Of a DNA stretch of 64,000 nt, positions 16,181-23,536 are shown in pieces (position 1 is the stretch's first letter; every line of letters starts with the position of its first letter). The notes below the pieces were generated by a model that was not told where the DNA came from, did not search any database, and worked only from the letters and a program-made list of their open reading frames with translations. Both the position numbers and the translations under genes were made by a program. The DNA comes from Cohnella terricola (GTDB lineage Bacteria; Bacillota; Bacilli; Paenibacillales; Paenibacillaceae): the NCBI RefSeq assembly GCF_007786475.1, contig NZ_VNJJ01000020.1, forward strand, positions 1-64,000, given 5' to 3'.

Positions 16181-17338
16181 ATGGGCGTTATTCCTGTTCA
16201 GGAAACCCATGATCCACGACCGACCGGCAAGCTATTCGCACTGCGTTGGAAGCATGAGCATTTGCGCGCAGCACTATTAGGCGCAATTCTCGTTTTTGCC
16301 ATCACCATCATGTTCGTTTCGCTGCTGAACAAAGCGGCGACCAAGAACATCACGATTATCGATAACGGAGTGACGTCTTTCTTCAAGACCAAGACCTCGA
16401 ACGTGCTTGGATTTCTCGAAGAACAGGATATTTACGTCGGGCCATACGATCGCCTGTCGATGTTGCCTACGGATTCCCTGAATGAGGGAAGCCGAATCGT
16501 CATCGATCGGGCCGTAAGCGTAGCGGTTAAGGCGGATGGCAATCAGCAAGTCGCTTATTCGACCGAAGATACGGTTGGGGGAGTTATCGAATCGTTGCAA
16601 ATCAAGCTGTCCGAGCATGATCGGGTAATTCCGGCGCCGAGCAGCCCCTTGAGAGAAGGAATGACCGTATCGGTTATCCGGGTGCGTAAAGAAGTCACAG
16701 AGACTGAGCATCCAATCGCTTTTAAGGTCGTACAGAAAGACAACGCGGAGCTAGAAGAAGGCAAACAGAAGGTCGTCACCACAGGGCAGAACGGGCTTGT
16801 CGTATTCAAGACCGAGCGGGTGTACGAGAATGGCAAGCTGGTCAGCCAAGAATTGATCGAGAAAACGGTCGCCAAACCGGCCGTGCAGCAAGTCGTCGCT
16901 ATCGGTACGAAGAAAAAGCCGGAAGTCGCGACGTTGTCTTTCAACGGTCCGCCGTCCGCGGCGGAAGCTAAGGTCGTGAAGTTGAATGGCAAAAGCGTCA
17001 AAGTGAAGCGGATGCTCAGTAACGTCACGTTGACTGCTTATTCCGCGGGATTCGCTTCGACCGGCAAGTCCAAAGGCGATGAAGGCTACGGGATTACGTC
17101 GTCCGGAGCCGTCGTGAAGGAAGGTCGCACGATCGCCGTTGATCCCCGAGTCATTCCGATCGGTTGGTGGGTATACATCGAAGGTATCGGGTTCCGCAGA
17201 GCGGAAGATACGGGCGGCGCGATCAAAGGCAAGAAAATCGATATTTATTACGATAACGAAACGCATGCCGACAGGTTCGGATTAAAACGCGGCTATACGG
17301 TGTATGTGATCGGTCCGGTCAAACCGTCCGCAGATTAA
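16181..17338 (+). CDS. yabE: YabE-like cell-wall protein (DUF348, G5 and 3D domains)
   Basis: 385 residues. An N-terminal cytoplasmic stub is followed by one membrane segment (~residues 27-47), two ubiquitin-like DUF348 repeats (~50-160), a G5 domain (~165-245, with GKLVSQE), and a C-terminal 3D domain with its three Asp: VDPRVIPIG, EDTGG and IDIYYD. The 3D domain resembles MltA/RpfB lytic transglycosylases, so wall cleavage is likely. ATG 16181 has AAGGAGG 8 bases upstream; ATG 16142 does not. It is controlled by the upstream c-di-AMP riboswitch and precedes rnmV as in B. subtilis. Confidence 0.9.
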   Translation: MGVIPVQETHDPRPTGKLFALRWKHEHLRAALLGAILVFAITIMFVSLLNKAATKNITIIDNGVTSFFKTKTSNVLGFLEEQDIYVGPYDRLSMLPTDSLNEGSRIVIDRAVSVAVKADGNQQVAYSTEDTVGGVIESLQIKLSEHDRVIPAPSSPLREGMTVSVIRVRKEVTETEHPIAFKVVQKDNAELEEGKQKVVTTGQNGLVVFKTERVYENGKLVSQELIEKTVAKPAVQQVVAIGTKKKPEVATLSFNGPPSAAEAKVVKLNGKSVKVKRMLSNVTLTAYSAGFASTGKSKGDEGYGITSSGAVVKEGRTIAVDPRVIPIGWWVYIEGIGFRRAEDTGGAIKGKKIDIYYDNETHADRFGLKRGYTVYVIGPVKPSAD

Positions 17339-17374
17339 AACCTTACGTCAGTGGTTTGCGATCACATAAGAACG

Positions 17375-17412
17375 AATCGGGAAGAGCCCTCGGGCTTCTT
17401 CCCGATTTTGCG
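17375..17412 (+). terminator. Terminator after yabE
   Basis: AATCGGGAAGAGCCC, loop TC, GGGCTTCTTCCCGATTTTG. A long near-perfect stem 37 bases after the yabE stop. Confidence 0.85.
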
Positions 17413-17511
17413 TATTCGGAAGTCCGGAGTTTTAAGAAGGGCCGACTTGCCGATCGGCGTAATCTCGTATACGCTTGAGGGAATGGTTTCGTAAAGGCGG
17501 AATGAAAACGA

Positions 17512-18063
17512 ATGATTAGAGAAATGATTGTCGTGGAAGGCAAAGACGACACGACGGCCGTACGCAGAGCCGTCGACGCCGACACGATCGAGACGGGCGG
17601 TTCGGCGATCGGTGAAGACGTGCTCAAGAGAATCGAGCTTGCCCAGGAGCGCAGAGGAGTCATCGTGCTGACCGATCCGGATGCTCCGGGAGAGCGGATT
17701 CGCAAGATCGTATCGGAGAGAGTGCCGGGCTGCAAGCATGCCTTTCTGACGAAAGATGAGGCGAGAGGACGAAGGGGAATCGGCGTGGAACACGCTTCGG
17801 ACGAAGCGATCCGCAGAGCGCTCGAACGCGTCCGTGGTCCCGAGACCGATTCCGCCGGCCCGGGAGAGATCGAATGGAGCGATTTGCTCGATTCCGGGCT
17901 GATCGTGCACGGGTCCTCCGCACGCCGCAGAGAGCGCATGGGAGAGCTTCTGGGGATCGGATATGCGAATGGCAAACAATTTTACAAAAGATGTCTCATG
18001 TTCCGAATTACGCGGGCCGAATTCACGGCCGCATTGGAGCAACTGGAGCGGGAAGGATTATAG
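17512..18063 (+). CDS. rnmV: Ribonuclease M5
   Basis: 183 residues. Toprim domain with the catalytic Glu in VVEGKDDT (residue 9) and the DxD in LTDPDAPGERIRK near residue 57. RNase M5 performs the final maturation of 5S rRNA precursors, cutting both strands of the stem. A 5S gene sits at the start of this window. ksgA starts directly after its stop codon. Confidence 0.93.
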   Translation: MIREMIVVEGKDDTTAVRRAVDADTIETGGSAIGEDVLKRIELAQERRGVIVLTDPDAPGERIRKIVSERVPGCKHAFLTKDEARGRRGIGVEHASDEAIRRALERVRGPETDSAGPGEIEWSDLLDSGLIVHGSSARRRERMGELLGIGYANGKQFYKRCLMFRITRAEFTAALEQLEREGL

Positions 18064-18945
18064 ATGAGCATGCAGGAAATCGCGACATCAAGTCGCACGC
18101 GCAACATTATTCGCAAGCATGGGTTCACCTTCAAGAAAAGCCTGGGGCAGAACTTTCTGATCGACGGCAACGTCCTGGATCGTATTATCGGCGCGGCGGA
18201 ATTGGATCACTCCCGCGGAGCGTTGGAGGTCGGACCGGGCATCGGCTCCCTGACGGAGAGGCTGGCTCAATCCGCGGGAAAAGTAGCGGCGGTAGAGATC
18301 GATCAACGTCTGATTCCCATTTTGCAGGACGTCATGTCACCCTACCCGAATGTCAGCGTTGTTCATAGCGACATTCTGAAGACCGATCTGCAGCAGCTGT
18401 GGAAGGAACAGTTCTCCGATCTGGCCGGCGTGAGCGTCGTCGCCAATCTTCCGTATTACGTCACGACCCCGATCATTATGAAGCTTCTCGAAGAACGTCT
18501 GCCGATCGAGAATATCGTCGTGATGGTTCAGAGGGAAGTCGCGGAGAGAATGTCCGCCAAACCCGGCGGGAAAGACTACGGCAGTCTAAGCATTGCCGTG
18601 CAGTATTATTGCGAACCGGAGCTCGTGTGCATCGTACCGGGCAAATCGTTCATACCGGCTCCTAACGTGGACTCGGCTGTCATTAAGCTCAAACGTCGTG
18701 CAGAGCCCGCCGTAAGCGTCGCGGACGAAGCAAAGTTCTTCCAAGTCGTGCAGGCTTCATTCGCGCAGCGGCGCAAGACGCTCGCTAACAATCTGTCTGC
18801 TTTGTCGGGGAAAGAGCGCAAGGGGGAATTGGCCGAGCTGTTGAGGGAGTGCGGCATTCAGCCAGAACGCCGTGCGGAGACGCTGACGCTCCAAGAATTC
18901 GCTCTCGTGTGCGAGATGCTGACTAGGCACGGAATGCTGGCGTAA
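18064..18945 (+). CDS. rsmA: 16S rRNA (adenine1518/1519-N6,N6)-dimethyltransferase
   Basis: 293 residues. Motif I VGPGIGSLTERL near residue 60 and the catalytic NLPYYVTTPI near 135 define KsgA/RsmA, which dimethylates two adenosines in helix 45 during 30S assembly. The KKSLGQNFL N-terminal segment binds rRNA. ATG 18064 immediately follows the rnmV stop, the conserved coupling. Confidence 0.95.
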   Translation: MSMQEIATSSRTRNIIRKHGFTFKKSLGQNFLIDGNVLDRIIGAAELDHSRGALEVGPGIGSLTERLAQSAGKVAAVEIDQRLIPILQDVMSPYPNVSVVHSDILKTDLQQLWKEQFSDLAGVSVVANLPYYVTTPIIMKLLEERLPIENIVVMVQREVAERMSAKPGGKDYGSLSIAVQYYCEPELVCIVPGKSFIPAPNVDSAVIKLKRRAEPAVSVADEAKFFQVVQASFAQRRKTLANNLSALSGKERKGELAELLRECGIQPERRAETLTLQEFALVCEMLTRHGMLA

Positions 18946-18967
18946 ACTCGATATGCATCTGGACGCG

Positions 18968-18996
18968 CACCCATCGTCTCACCGTTCCATAGGATA
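18968..18996 (+). promoter_or_regulatory. Sigma-K type promoter of yabG
   Basis: CATAGGATA at 18988-18996 matches CATANNNTA, with CACC at 18968-18971 supplying the minimal AC -35, spacing 16-17. B. subtilis yabG is sigma-K dependent, so mother-cell expression late in sporulation is expected. Confidence 0.6.
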
Positions 18997-19016
18997 GACG
19001 AAGAGGTGAGTGGCCC

Positions 19017-19895
19017 ATGAAGCAAGGGGATCTAGTCGTACGGAAATCCTATGGCGGGGACGTGTTGTTCCGCGTAGCGGCGTTCGCTGCAGAGCAAGCT
19101 GTGCTGAGAGGAACGGATTACCGCTTGCTCGCCGACGCGCCGATCGAGGATCTTCAAACGGTACGAAATCCGGACATGCTCGGGGGAACGCGTCAGGCGC
19201 GCATCATGGCGAACGAATCGTTCCGCCGGATTAGCGAGGAACGCAATCGGCAGGCCGGGCGAGTCGGATATATGGGATTTCTCGACGACCGGCGGCAGCC
19301 GTTCTTCGAAATGCCTGGGAAAGTGTTACACTTGGACGGCGACGCCAATTATCTGAAGAAAAGCTTGCAGGTTTACTCGCAGCTTAAAGTTCCAGCGGAG
19401 GGCATCTACTGCCACGAATCCCAAATGGCGCACATGCTGATGCGTATGCTGCCTCAATACCGCCCGGACATCGTTGTGATTACGGGCCATGACGGCGTGC
19501 TGAAGCAGCGTGAGGATCTAGATCAGCTTAGTAGCTACAAAAATTCATTAAATTTTGTTCATGCGGTTAACGTCGCGAGGGAATACGAGCGAAGCCGCGA
19601 TTCTTTGGTCGTCGTCGCCGGCGCTTGCCAATCCCATTTCGAGGCTTTGCTGCATGCGGGAGCGAATTTCGCCAGTTCCCCGGGAAGAATCATGATCCAT
19701 GCTCTGGACCCGGTGTACGTGGCCGTAAGAGCCGCATTTACGCCGTTTCGCGACACGATCAATATTACTGATGTTATCGCGCATACGATTAGCGGAAGGC
19801 AGGGCGTAGGCGGTATCGAGACAATGGGACGATATCGGATCGGCGTTCCGAATACGAAAGTCGCAAATTCCGAGACAAATGTGAACGTTTTGTGA
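19017..19895 (+). CDS. yabG: Sporulation-specific protease YabG
   Basis: 292 residues, matching the YabG family (~290). The N-terminal GDLVVRKSYGGDVLFRV is a small SH3-like fold, and the core contains GKVLHLDGDANYLKKS and ITGHDGVL. YabG is a cysteine protease that processes several spore coat proteins and promotes cross-linking. RBS GAGGTGAG precedes ATG 19017. It has its own sigma-K-type promoter and is separated from ksgA by 71 bp. Confidence 0.92.
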   Translation: MKQGDLVVRKSYGGDVLFRVAAFAAEQAVLRGTDYRLLADAPIEDLQTVRNPDMLGGTRQARIMANESFRRISEERNRQAGRVGYMGFLDDRRQPFFEMPGKVLHLDGDANYLKKSLQVYSQLKVPAEGIYCHESQMAHMLMRMLPQYRPDIVVITGHDGVLKQREDLDQLSSYKNSLNFVHAVNVAREYERSRDSLVVVAGACQSHFEALLHAGANFASSPGRIMIHALDPVYVAVRAAFTPFRDTINITDVIAHTISGRQGVGGIETMGRYRIGVPNTKVANSETNVNVL

Positions 19896-19947
19896 CAAAA
19901 ATAAAGATTTTTTTAGAAGAACCCGCATCCTGTAAGGAAAATGACCG

Positions 19948-20017
19948 TTGACAGAAATTCAGCATCGTTGATATAATATTTTATTCATTTGACACCTCCC
20001 CTGTTTTTAGATATAAT
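19948..20017 (+). promoter_or_regulatory. Tandem sigma-A promoters of veg
   Basis: P1 is TTGACA (19948-19953), 18 bases, TATAAT (19972-19977). P2 is TTGACA (19989-19994), 17 bases, TATAAT (20012-20017), an exact consensus. Two strong promoters also drive veg in B. subtilis. Confidence 0.9.
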
Positions 20018-20044
20018 TTACAGGGAAAGAGGTGGTAGTGGATC

Positions 20045-20320
20045 ATGGCTAAAAATGCCCTTCTCGAGATCAAGCGAAGCCTGGAACCGCACGTCGGGTC
20101 CAAAATCATGCTCCGCGCCAACGGTGGTCGACGCAAAACCATCGAACGCACGGGAGTATTGGAAGAAATCTACCCATCGGTTTTCATTGTTAAACTGGAT
20201 CAGGAACAGCACACATTTAAGCGGGTTTCGTACAGTTACGCCGATATCTTAACCGAATCCGTGGAAGTCATGCTGTGCAATGACGATGGTGAGGTTCGCA
20301 TCAATTATTTATCGCACTGA
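20045..20320 (+). CDS. veg: Veg protein, biofilm-associated
   Basis: 91 residues. The family pattern VGSKIMLRANGGRRKTIERTGVLEEIYPSVFIVKLDQ is clear, as is the C-terminal SYSYADILTESVE. Veg has an SH3-like barrel and in B. subtilis stimulates biofilm matrix genes by opposing SinR. It lies behind two consensus promoters, so expression should be very high in growing cells. GAGGTGG precedes the ATG. Confidence 0.95.
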   Translation: MAKNALLEIKRSLEPHVGSKIMLRANGGRRKTIERTGVLEEIYPSVFIVKLDQEQHTFKRVSYSYADILTESVEVMLCNDDGEVRINYLSH

Positions 20321-20332
20321 CGGTTCTATAGT

Positions 20333-20380
20333 ACGGGCAGCATCGCACCGGTTTTTACCGGCGCCTTGCTGCCCGTTTTG
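20333..20380 (+). terminator. Terminator after veg
   Basis: ACGGGCAGC, an inner hairpin (CACCGG and CCGGCG arms), GCTGCCCGTTTTG. It ends the short, highly expressed veg transcript. Confidence 0.85.
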
Positions 20381-20409
20381 CATGCCCGGCGTTTTTTCGA
20401 GGCATCCTA
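20380..20409 (+). promoter_or_regulatory. Sigma-G type promoter of sspF
   Basis: GCATG at 20380-20384, 18 bases, CATCCTA at 20403-20409, close to GNATR-N18-CATNNTA. SASP genes are forespore sigma-G targets, and the position 53 bases before the ATG is appropriate. Confidence 0.55.
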
Positions 20410-20461
20410 AGGAACGGAACCGCCGCTTGATTGGACGAGAATCTAAGAGGAGGCGAAGGGG

Positions 20462-20644
20462 ATGGGCCGCAGAAGAAGCGTAATGTCGGAACAGTTTAAG
20501 GCGGAGATCGCCAAGGATCTGGGAATATACGATACGGTGCAGAAGGAAGGCTGGGGGAGCATCAGCACGAAGGATGCCGGAAACATGGTGAAGCGGGCGA
20601 TACAGATTGCCGAACAGGCGGCAGCCCGGTCACAGCGCCCATAA
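20462..20644 (+). CDS. sspF: Small acid-soluble spore protein, SspF-type (alpha/beta)
   Basis: 60 residues. The whole length aligns with B. subtilis SspF: MGRRRSVMSEQFKAEIAKDLG, YDTV, GWGSISTKDAGNMVKRAIQIAEQ. Alpha/beta SASPs coat spore DNA in an A-like form and protect it from UV and chemicals. AGAGGAGG lies upstream. It sits between veg and ispE as in Bacillus. Confidence 0.93.
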   Translation: MGRRRSVMSEQFKAEIAKDLGIYDTVQKEGWGSISTKDAGNMVKRAIQIAEQAAARSQRP

Positions 20645-20778
20645 CGGCAGCCAAACAACGAAGGGGAAGAATTCCCGATATCCGGGGGTTCGACCTCTTT
20701 TTCGCATTTAGGGGCTCCCTTTGTTATAATATGTAAAGGATACTTGGAGCCGTTTTATTCGGGAAGTGGTGATTAAAG

Positions 20779-21636
20779 TTGTCGAAGATTTATGAGAAAG
20801 CGCCTGCCAAAATCAATTTGGTATTGGATGTATTAAACAAACGGGAAGACGGCTTTCACGAGGTCGAGATGGTCATGACAATGGTCGATCTGGCGGATCG
20901 GTTGGAGATGGAAGAACTGCCGAGGGATCAGATTGTATTGTCTAGCCAAGCCGGCTTTATTCCTTTGGACGAGAAAAATCTGGCTTTTCAGGCTGCCCGG
21001 CTCATTAAAGAGCGATACGGAGTCAAGAGAGGCGTATATATTCATTTGGACAAGCAGATACCGGTTGCAGCCGGCCTTGCGGGCGGGAGCAGCGATGCGG
21101 CAGCCGCTTTGCGAGGGCTTAACCGCCTATGGAACTTGAACTTATCCACGGAAGAACTGGAGACGCTGGGCGCTGAGCTAGGCTCCGACATTCCTTTCTG
21201 CATACGCGGAGGTACCGCCCTAGCCAGAGGACGCGGGGAGAAGCTGGAGACGATCTCGCCGCCGCCGCAATGCTGGGTTATTTTGGCGAAGCCGCCGATC
21301 AACGTCTCAACCGCTGACGTATACGGGAAATTCCGGGTGAGCGATATCCCGAAGCATCCTTCCGTTGCGGATATGATGGGCGCATTGTCCCGCCAGTCCT
21401 TCCACGATATGTGCGCGTCTCTTGGCAACGTATTGGAGTCGGTGACTCTGAACCGTTACCCCGAGGTGAAGCAAATCAAGGATTGCATGATCAAATCGGG
21501 CGCGGACGGTGTGTTGATGTCGGGCAGCGGTCCGACCGTGTTCGGGCTTGTCTCCAAGGAAGTGAAGGTTGCGCGCGTCTATAACGGCCTGCGTGGCTTC
21601 TGTAAAGAAGTTTATGTGGCAAGAATGCTAACATAA
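20779..21636 (+). CDS. ispE: 4-diphosphocytidyl-2-C-methyl-D-erythritol kinase
   Basis: 285 residues. GHMP kinase with the N-terminal KAPAKINLVLDVL, the ATP-binding PVAAGLAGGSSDAAAAL near residue 95, and the C-terminal MSGSGPTVFGL. It catalyses the ATP-dependent step of the MEP pathway for isoprenoids. TTG 20779 is the start, with GTGGTGAT upstream. A TATAAT at about 20724 may be its -10 element, but the -35 is weak. Confidence 0.93.
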   Translation: MSKIYEKAPAKINLVLDVLNKREDGFHEVEMVMTMVDLADRLEMEELPRDQIVLSSQAGFIPLDEKNLAFQAARLIKERYGVKRGVYIHLDKQIPVAAGLAGGSSDAAAALRGLNRLWNLNLSTEELETLGAELGSDIPFCIRGGTALARGRGEKLETISPPPQCWVILAKPPINVSTADVYGKFRVSDIPKHPSVADMMGALSRQSFHDMCASLGNVLESVTLNRYPEVKQIKDCMIKSGADGVLMSGSGPTVFGLVSKEVKVARVYNGLRGFCKEVYVARMLT

Positions 21637-21660
21637 TTGGATTGAATTGGGTCATCCATT

Positions 21661-21711
21661 TTGGACAAAACCGTATAAAAATGATAATATACTCGTAAAA
21701 TATTCGGATTT
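21661..21711 (+). promoter_or_regulatory. purR promoter with candidate PurBox
   Basis: TTGGAC at 21661-21666, 16 bases, GATAAT at 21683-21688. On the minus strand AAATCCGAATATT (21711-21699) matches the PurBox consensus AWWWCCGAACWWT at 12 of 13 positions. A degenerate forward copy, AAAACCG, sits at 21667. This suggests autoregulation by PurR. Confidence 0.55.
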
Positions 21712-21728
21712 GGACGGGAGAGGGGAAC

Positions 21729-22553
21729 TTGAAGAAGTTGAAACGCAGCGCTAGGCTCGTGGAGATGACGCAATATTTATTGGCCCGTCCGCATACGTTA
21801 ATTTCCCTAACAGCATTCGCCGAGCGCTATCAATCGGCTAAATCGTCAATCAGCGAAGATTTGGCGATCATAAAAGAAGTGTTCGAGGATGAAGGAATCG
21901 GCGAATTGACGACGCTAGCCGGCGCTTCCGGGGGCGTACGATTCGTTCCGAAATGCCGCAAGGACGAAGCTCTGGAGCGGATCCATACGGTATGCCGCGA
22001 GTTGGAACAACCGGATCGATTGCTACCGGGCGGATATTTGTACATGACCGATCTATTAGGACAGCCCGCTTTGATGCAAGAGGTTGGGCGCATCTTCGCC
22101 ACGGCTTTTGCGGACCGCAATATCGACGTCATTATGACCGTCGAGACGAAGGGGATTCCTCTTGCGCATGCGACCGCTCAGTATTTGAACATTCCGGTCG
22201 TGATCGTGCGCCGCGATCATAAAGTGACGGAAGGTTCCGCCGTAAGCATCAATTACGTATCGGGCTCGACCAAGCGGATTCAGACGATGTCGCTGGCACG
22301 CCGCGCACTTAAGGAAGAGTCTCGCGTTCTGATCATCGACGATTTTATGAAAGCCGGCGGAACGATTCAAGGGATGGTCGATCTGCTGTACGAGTTCCGC
22401 GCCGTCGTCGCCGGTGTCGGCGTGTTCGTGGAATCGGGAGAGATCGATAGCGAAGAACGGTTGCTTCACGACTACGTATCGCTTGCCCGACTGACGGAGG
22501 TCGATCTCAAGACCCGTCAGATCAAAGTCCAGCCGGGTAACTTTTTCTACTAG
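21729..22553 (+). CDS. purR: Purine operon repressor PurR
   Basis: 274 residues, the family length. An N-terminal winged helix (KRSARLVEMTQYLLARPHTLISL, AKSSISEDLAIIK) is joined to a phosphoribosyltransferase-like domain whose PRPP loop reads IIDDFMKAGGTIQG near residue 202. PurR represses purine synthesis genes unless PRPP is bound. TTG 21729 start, with GGGAGAGGGG upstream. ridA follows 17 bp later, the standard purR-ridA pair. Confidence 0.95.
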   Translation: MKKLKRSARLVEMTQYLLARPHTLISLTAFAERYQSAKSSISEDLAIIKEVFEDEGIGELTTLAGASGGVRFVPKCRKDEALERIHTVCRELEQPDRLLPGGYLYMTDLLGQPALMQEVGRIFATAFADRNIDVIMTVETKGIPLAHATAQYLNIPVVIVRRDHKVTEGSAVSINYVSGSTKRIQTMSLARRALKEESRVLIIDDFMKAGGTIQGMVDLLYEFRAVVAGVGVFVESGEIDSEERLLHDYVSLARLTEVDLKTRQIKVQPGNFFY

Positions 22554-22570
22554 AAGAGGGAGGACTTATC

Positions 22571-22969
22571 ATGACGCTCAAGATCGTTTCCACTTCCCAG
22601 GCTCCAGCAGCTATCGGGCCATACGCTCAAGCCGTACGCGCAGGCAATTTGCTCTATACGTCAGGCCAGATCCCGCTAACGCCTGCTGGCGAGCTCGTGA
22701 TCGGCACGATTCAGGAACAAACCCACCAAGTGTTAACCAATCTGAAAGCGGTTTTGGCGGCGGAAGGAATCGGATTTCAGGATGTCATTAAGACGACCGT
22801 GTTCCTGAAGGACATGAATCAATTCGGAGAGTTCAACGAGGTGTACGCAAGTTACTTCGGCACGCATACGCCAGCTCGTTCGACTGTCGAAGTGTCCAGA
22901 CTGCCTAAAGATGTTTTTGTCGAAATAGAATTGATCGCGGCGATAACTGTCGAAACTGTAAAGAATTAA
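22571..22969 (+). CDS. ridA: RidA family 2-iminobutanoate/2-iminopropanoate deaminase
   Basis: 132 residues. The IGPYAQAVRAGNLLYTSGQIPL start and the RSTVEVSRLPKDVFVEIELIA tail with its substrate-binding arginine are the RidA (YjgF/YabJ) signature. It removes reactive enamine/imine intermediates formed by PLP enzymes. AGAGGGAGG precedes ATG 22571. It is co-transcribed with purR. Confidence 0.95.
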   Translation: MTLKIVSTSQAPAAIGPYAQAVRAGNLLYTSGQIPLTPAGELVIGTIQEQTHQVLTNLKAVLAAEGIGFQDVIKTTVFLKDMNQFGEFNEVYASYFGTHTPARSTVEVSRLPKDVFVEIELIAAITVETVKN

Positions 22970-23009
22970 AAAATTATTTGATTTTTAGCAGTTGTTTTTC
23001 CATATTTAA

Positions 23010-23038
23010 GAAGGAATTTGCATGGATTTGTGGAATAT
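23010..23038 (+). promoter_or_regulatory. Sigma-H promoter of spoVG
   Basis: GAAGGAATT at 23010-23018, 11 bases, GTGGAATAT at 23030-23038. It fits RNAGGAWWW-N11/12-RNNGAATWW at every defined position apart from ordinary ambiguity. The upstream region is AT-rich, as in the AbrB-bound B. subtilis spoVG promoter. Confidence 0.85.
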
Positions 23039-23079
23039 TACACCAAGTCTTTCTGATGGGACAAAGGTGGTGAACACAA

Positions 23080-23364
23080 GTGCAAATTACAGACGTGAGA
23101 CTCCGCCGCGTCAATTCGGAGGGGCGTATGAAGGCCATTGCTTCGATCACGATCGATAACGAGTTTGTCGTACACGACATTCGCGTCATCGACGGGAACA
23201 ATGGCATGTTCGTCGCTATGCCGAGTAAACGGACACCGGATGGGGAGTTTCGGGATATTGCCCATCCGATTTCTTCCGGAACGCGCGAGAAGATTCAAGC
23301 CGCAGTGCTGGCTGAATATGAGCGGGCTGCGCAGGATGAAGAAGTTTTGGTAGAAGGGGCTTAA
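23080..23364 (+). CDS. spoVG: Septation/regulatory protein SpoVG
   Basis: 94 residues. MQITDVRLRRVNSEGRMKA, FVVHDIRVIDGNNGMFVAMPSKRT and EFRDIAHPIS are nearly invariant in SpoVG, a small site-specific nucleic-acid-binding protein affecting asymmetric septation and virulence or capsule genes in relatives. GTG start at 23080 with AAAGGTGG upstream. A sigma-H promoter precedes it and two hairpins follow it. Confidence 0.96.
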   Translation: MQITDVRLRRVNSEGRMKAIASITIDNEFVVHDIRVIDGNNGMFVAMPSKRTPDGEFRDIAHPISSGTREKIQAAVLAEYERAAQDEEVLVEGA

Positions 23365-23374
23365 TATGTCACCG

Positions 23375-23410
23375 TGAGAAGAGGGCCGTAGCTGGCTCTC
23401 TTTTCATTTG
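23375..23410 (+). terminator. Terminator after spoVG (copy 1)
   Basis: GAGAAGAGGGCC, loop GTAGCT, GGCTCTCTTTTC. It begins 10 bases after the spoVG stop. Confidence 0.75.
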
Positions 23411-23430
23411 ATTAAGATTCTGAAAAAAAT

Positions 23431-23466
23431 GAGAAGAGGACCGCAGCTCGCTCCCTTTTCAATTTG
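23431..23466 (+). terminator. Second, near-duplicate hairpin after spoVG (copy 2)
   Basis: GAGAAGAGGACCGCAGCTCGCTCCCTTTTC closely repeats the first terminator 56 bases later, together with its flanking AAGATTCTGAA, and a third TGATTCTGAA follows at 23481. The stem is weaker than in copy 1, so it is probably a decayed duplicate that still adds termination. Confidence 0.5.
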
Positions 23467-23536
23467 GCAAGAATAAGCTATGATTCTGAAGAAAGTTCTT
23501 TGTCAGGGGATGGAAGGAAAGGAGCGTATGTAACAA

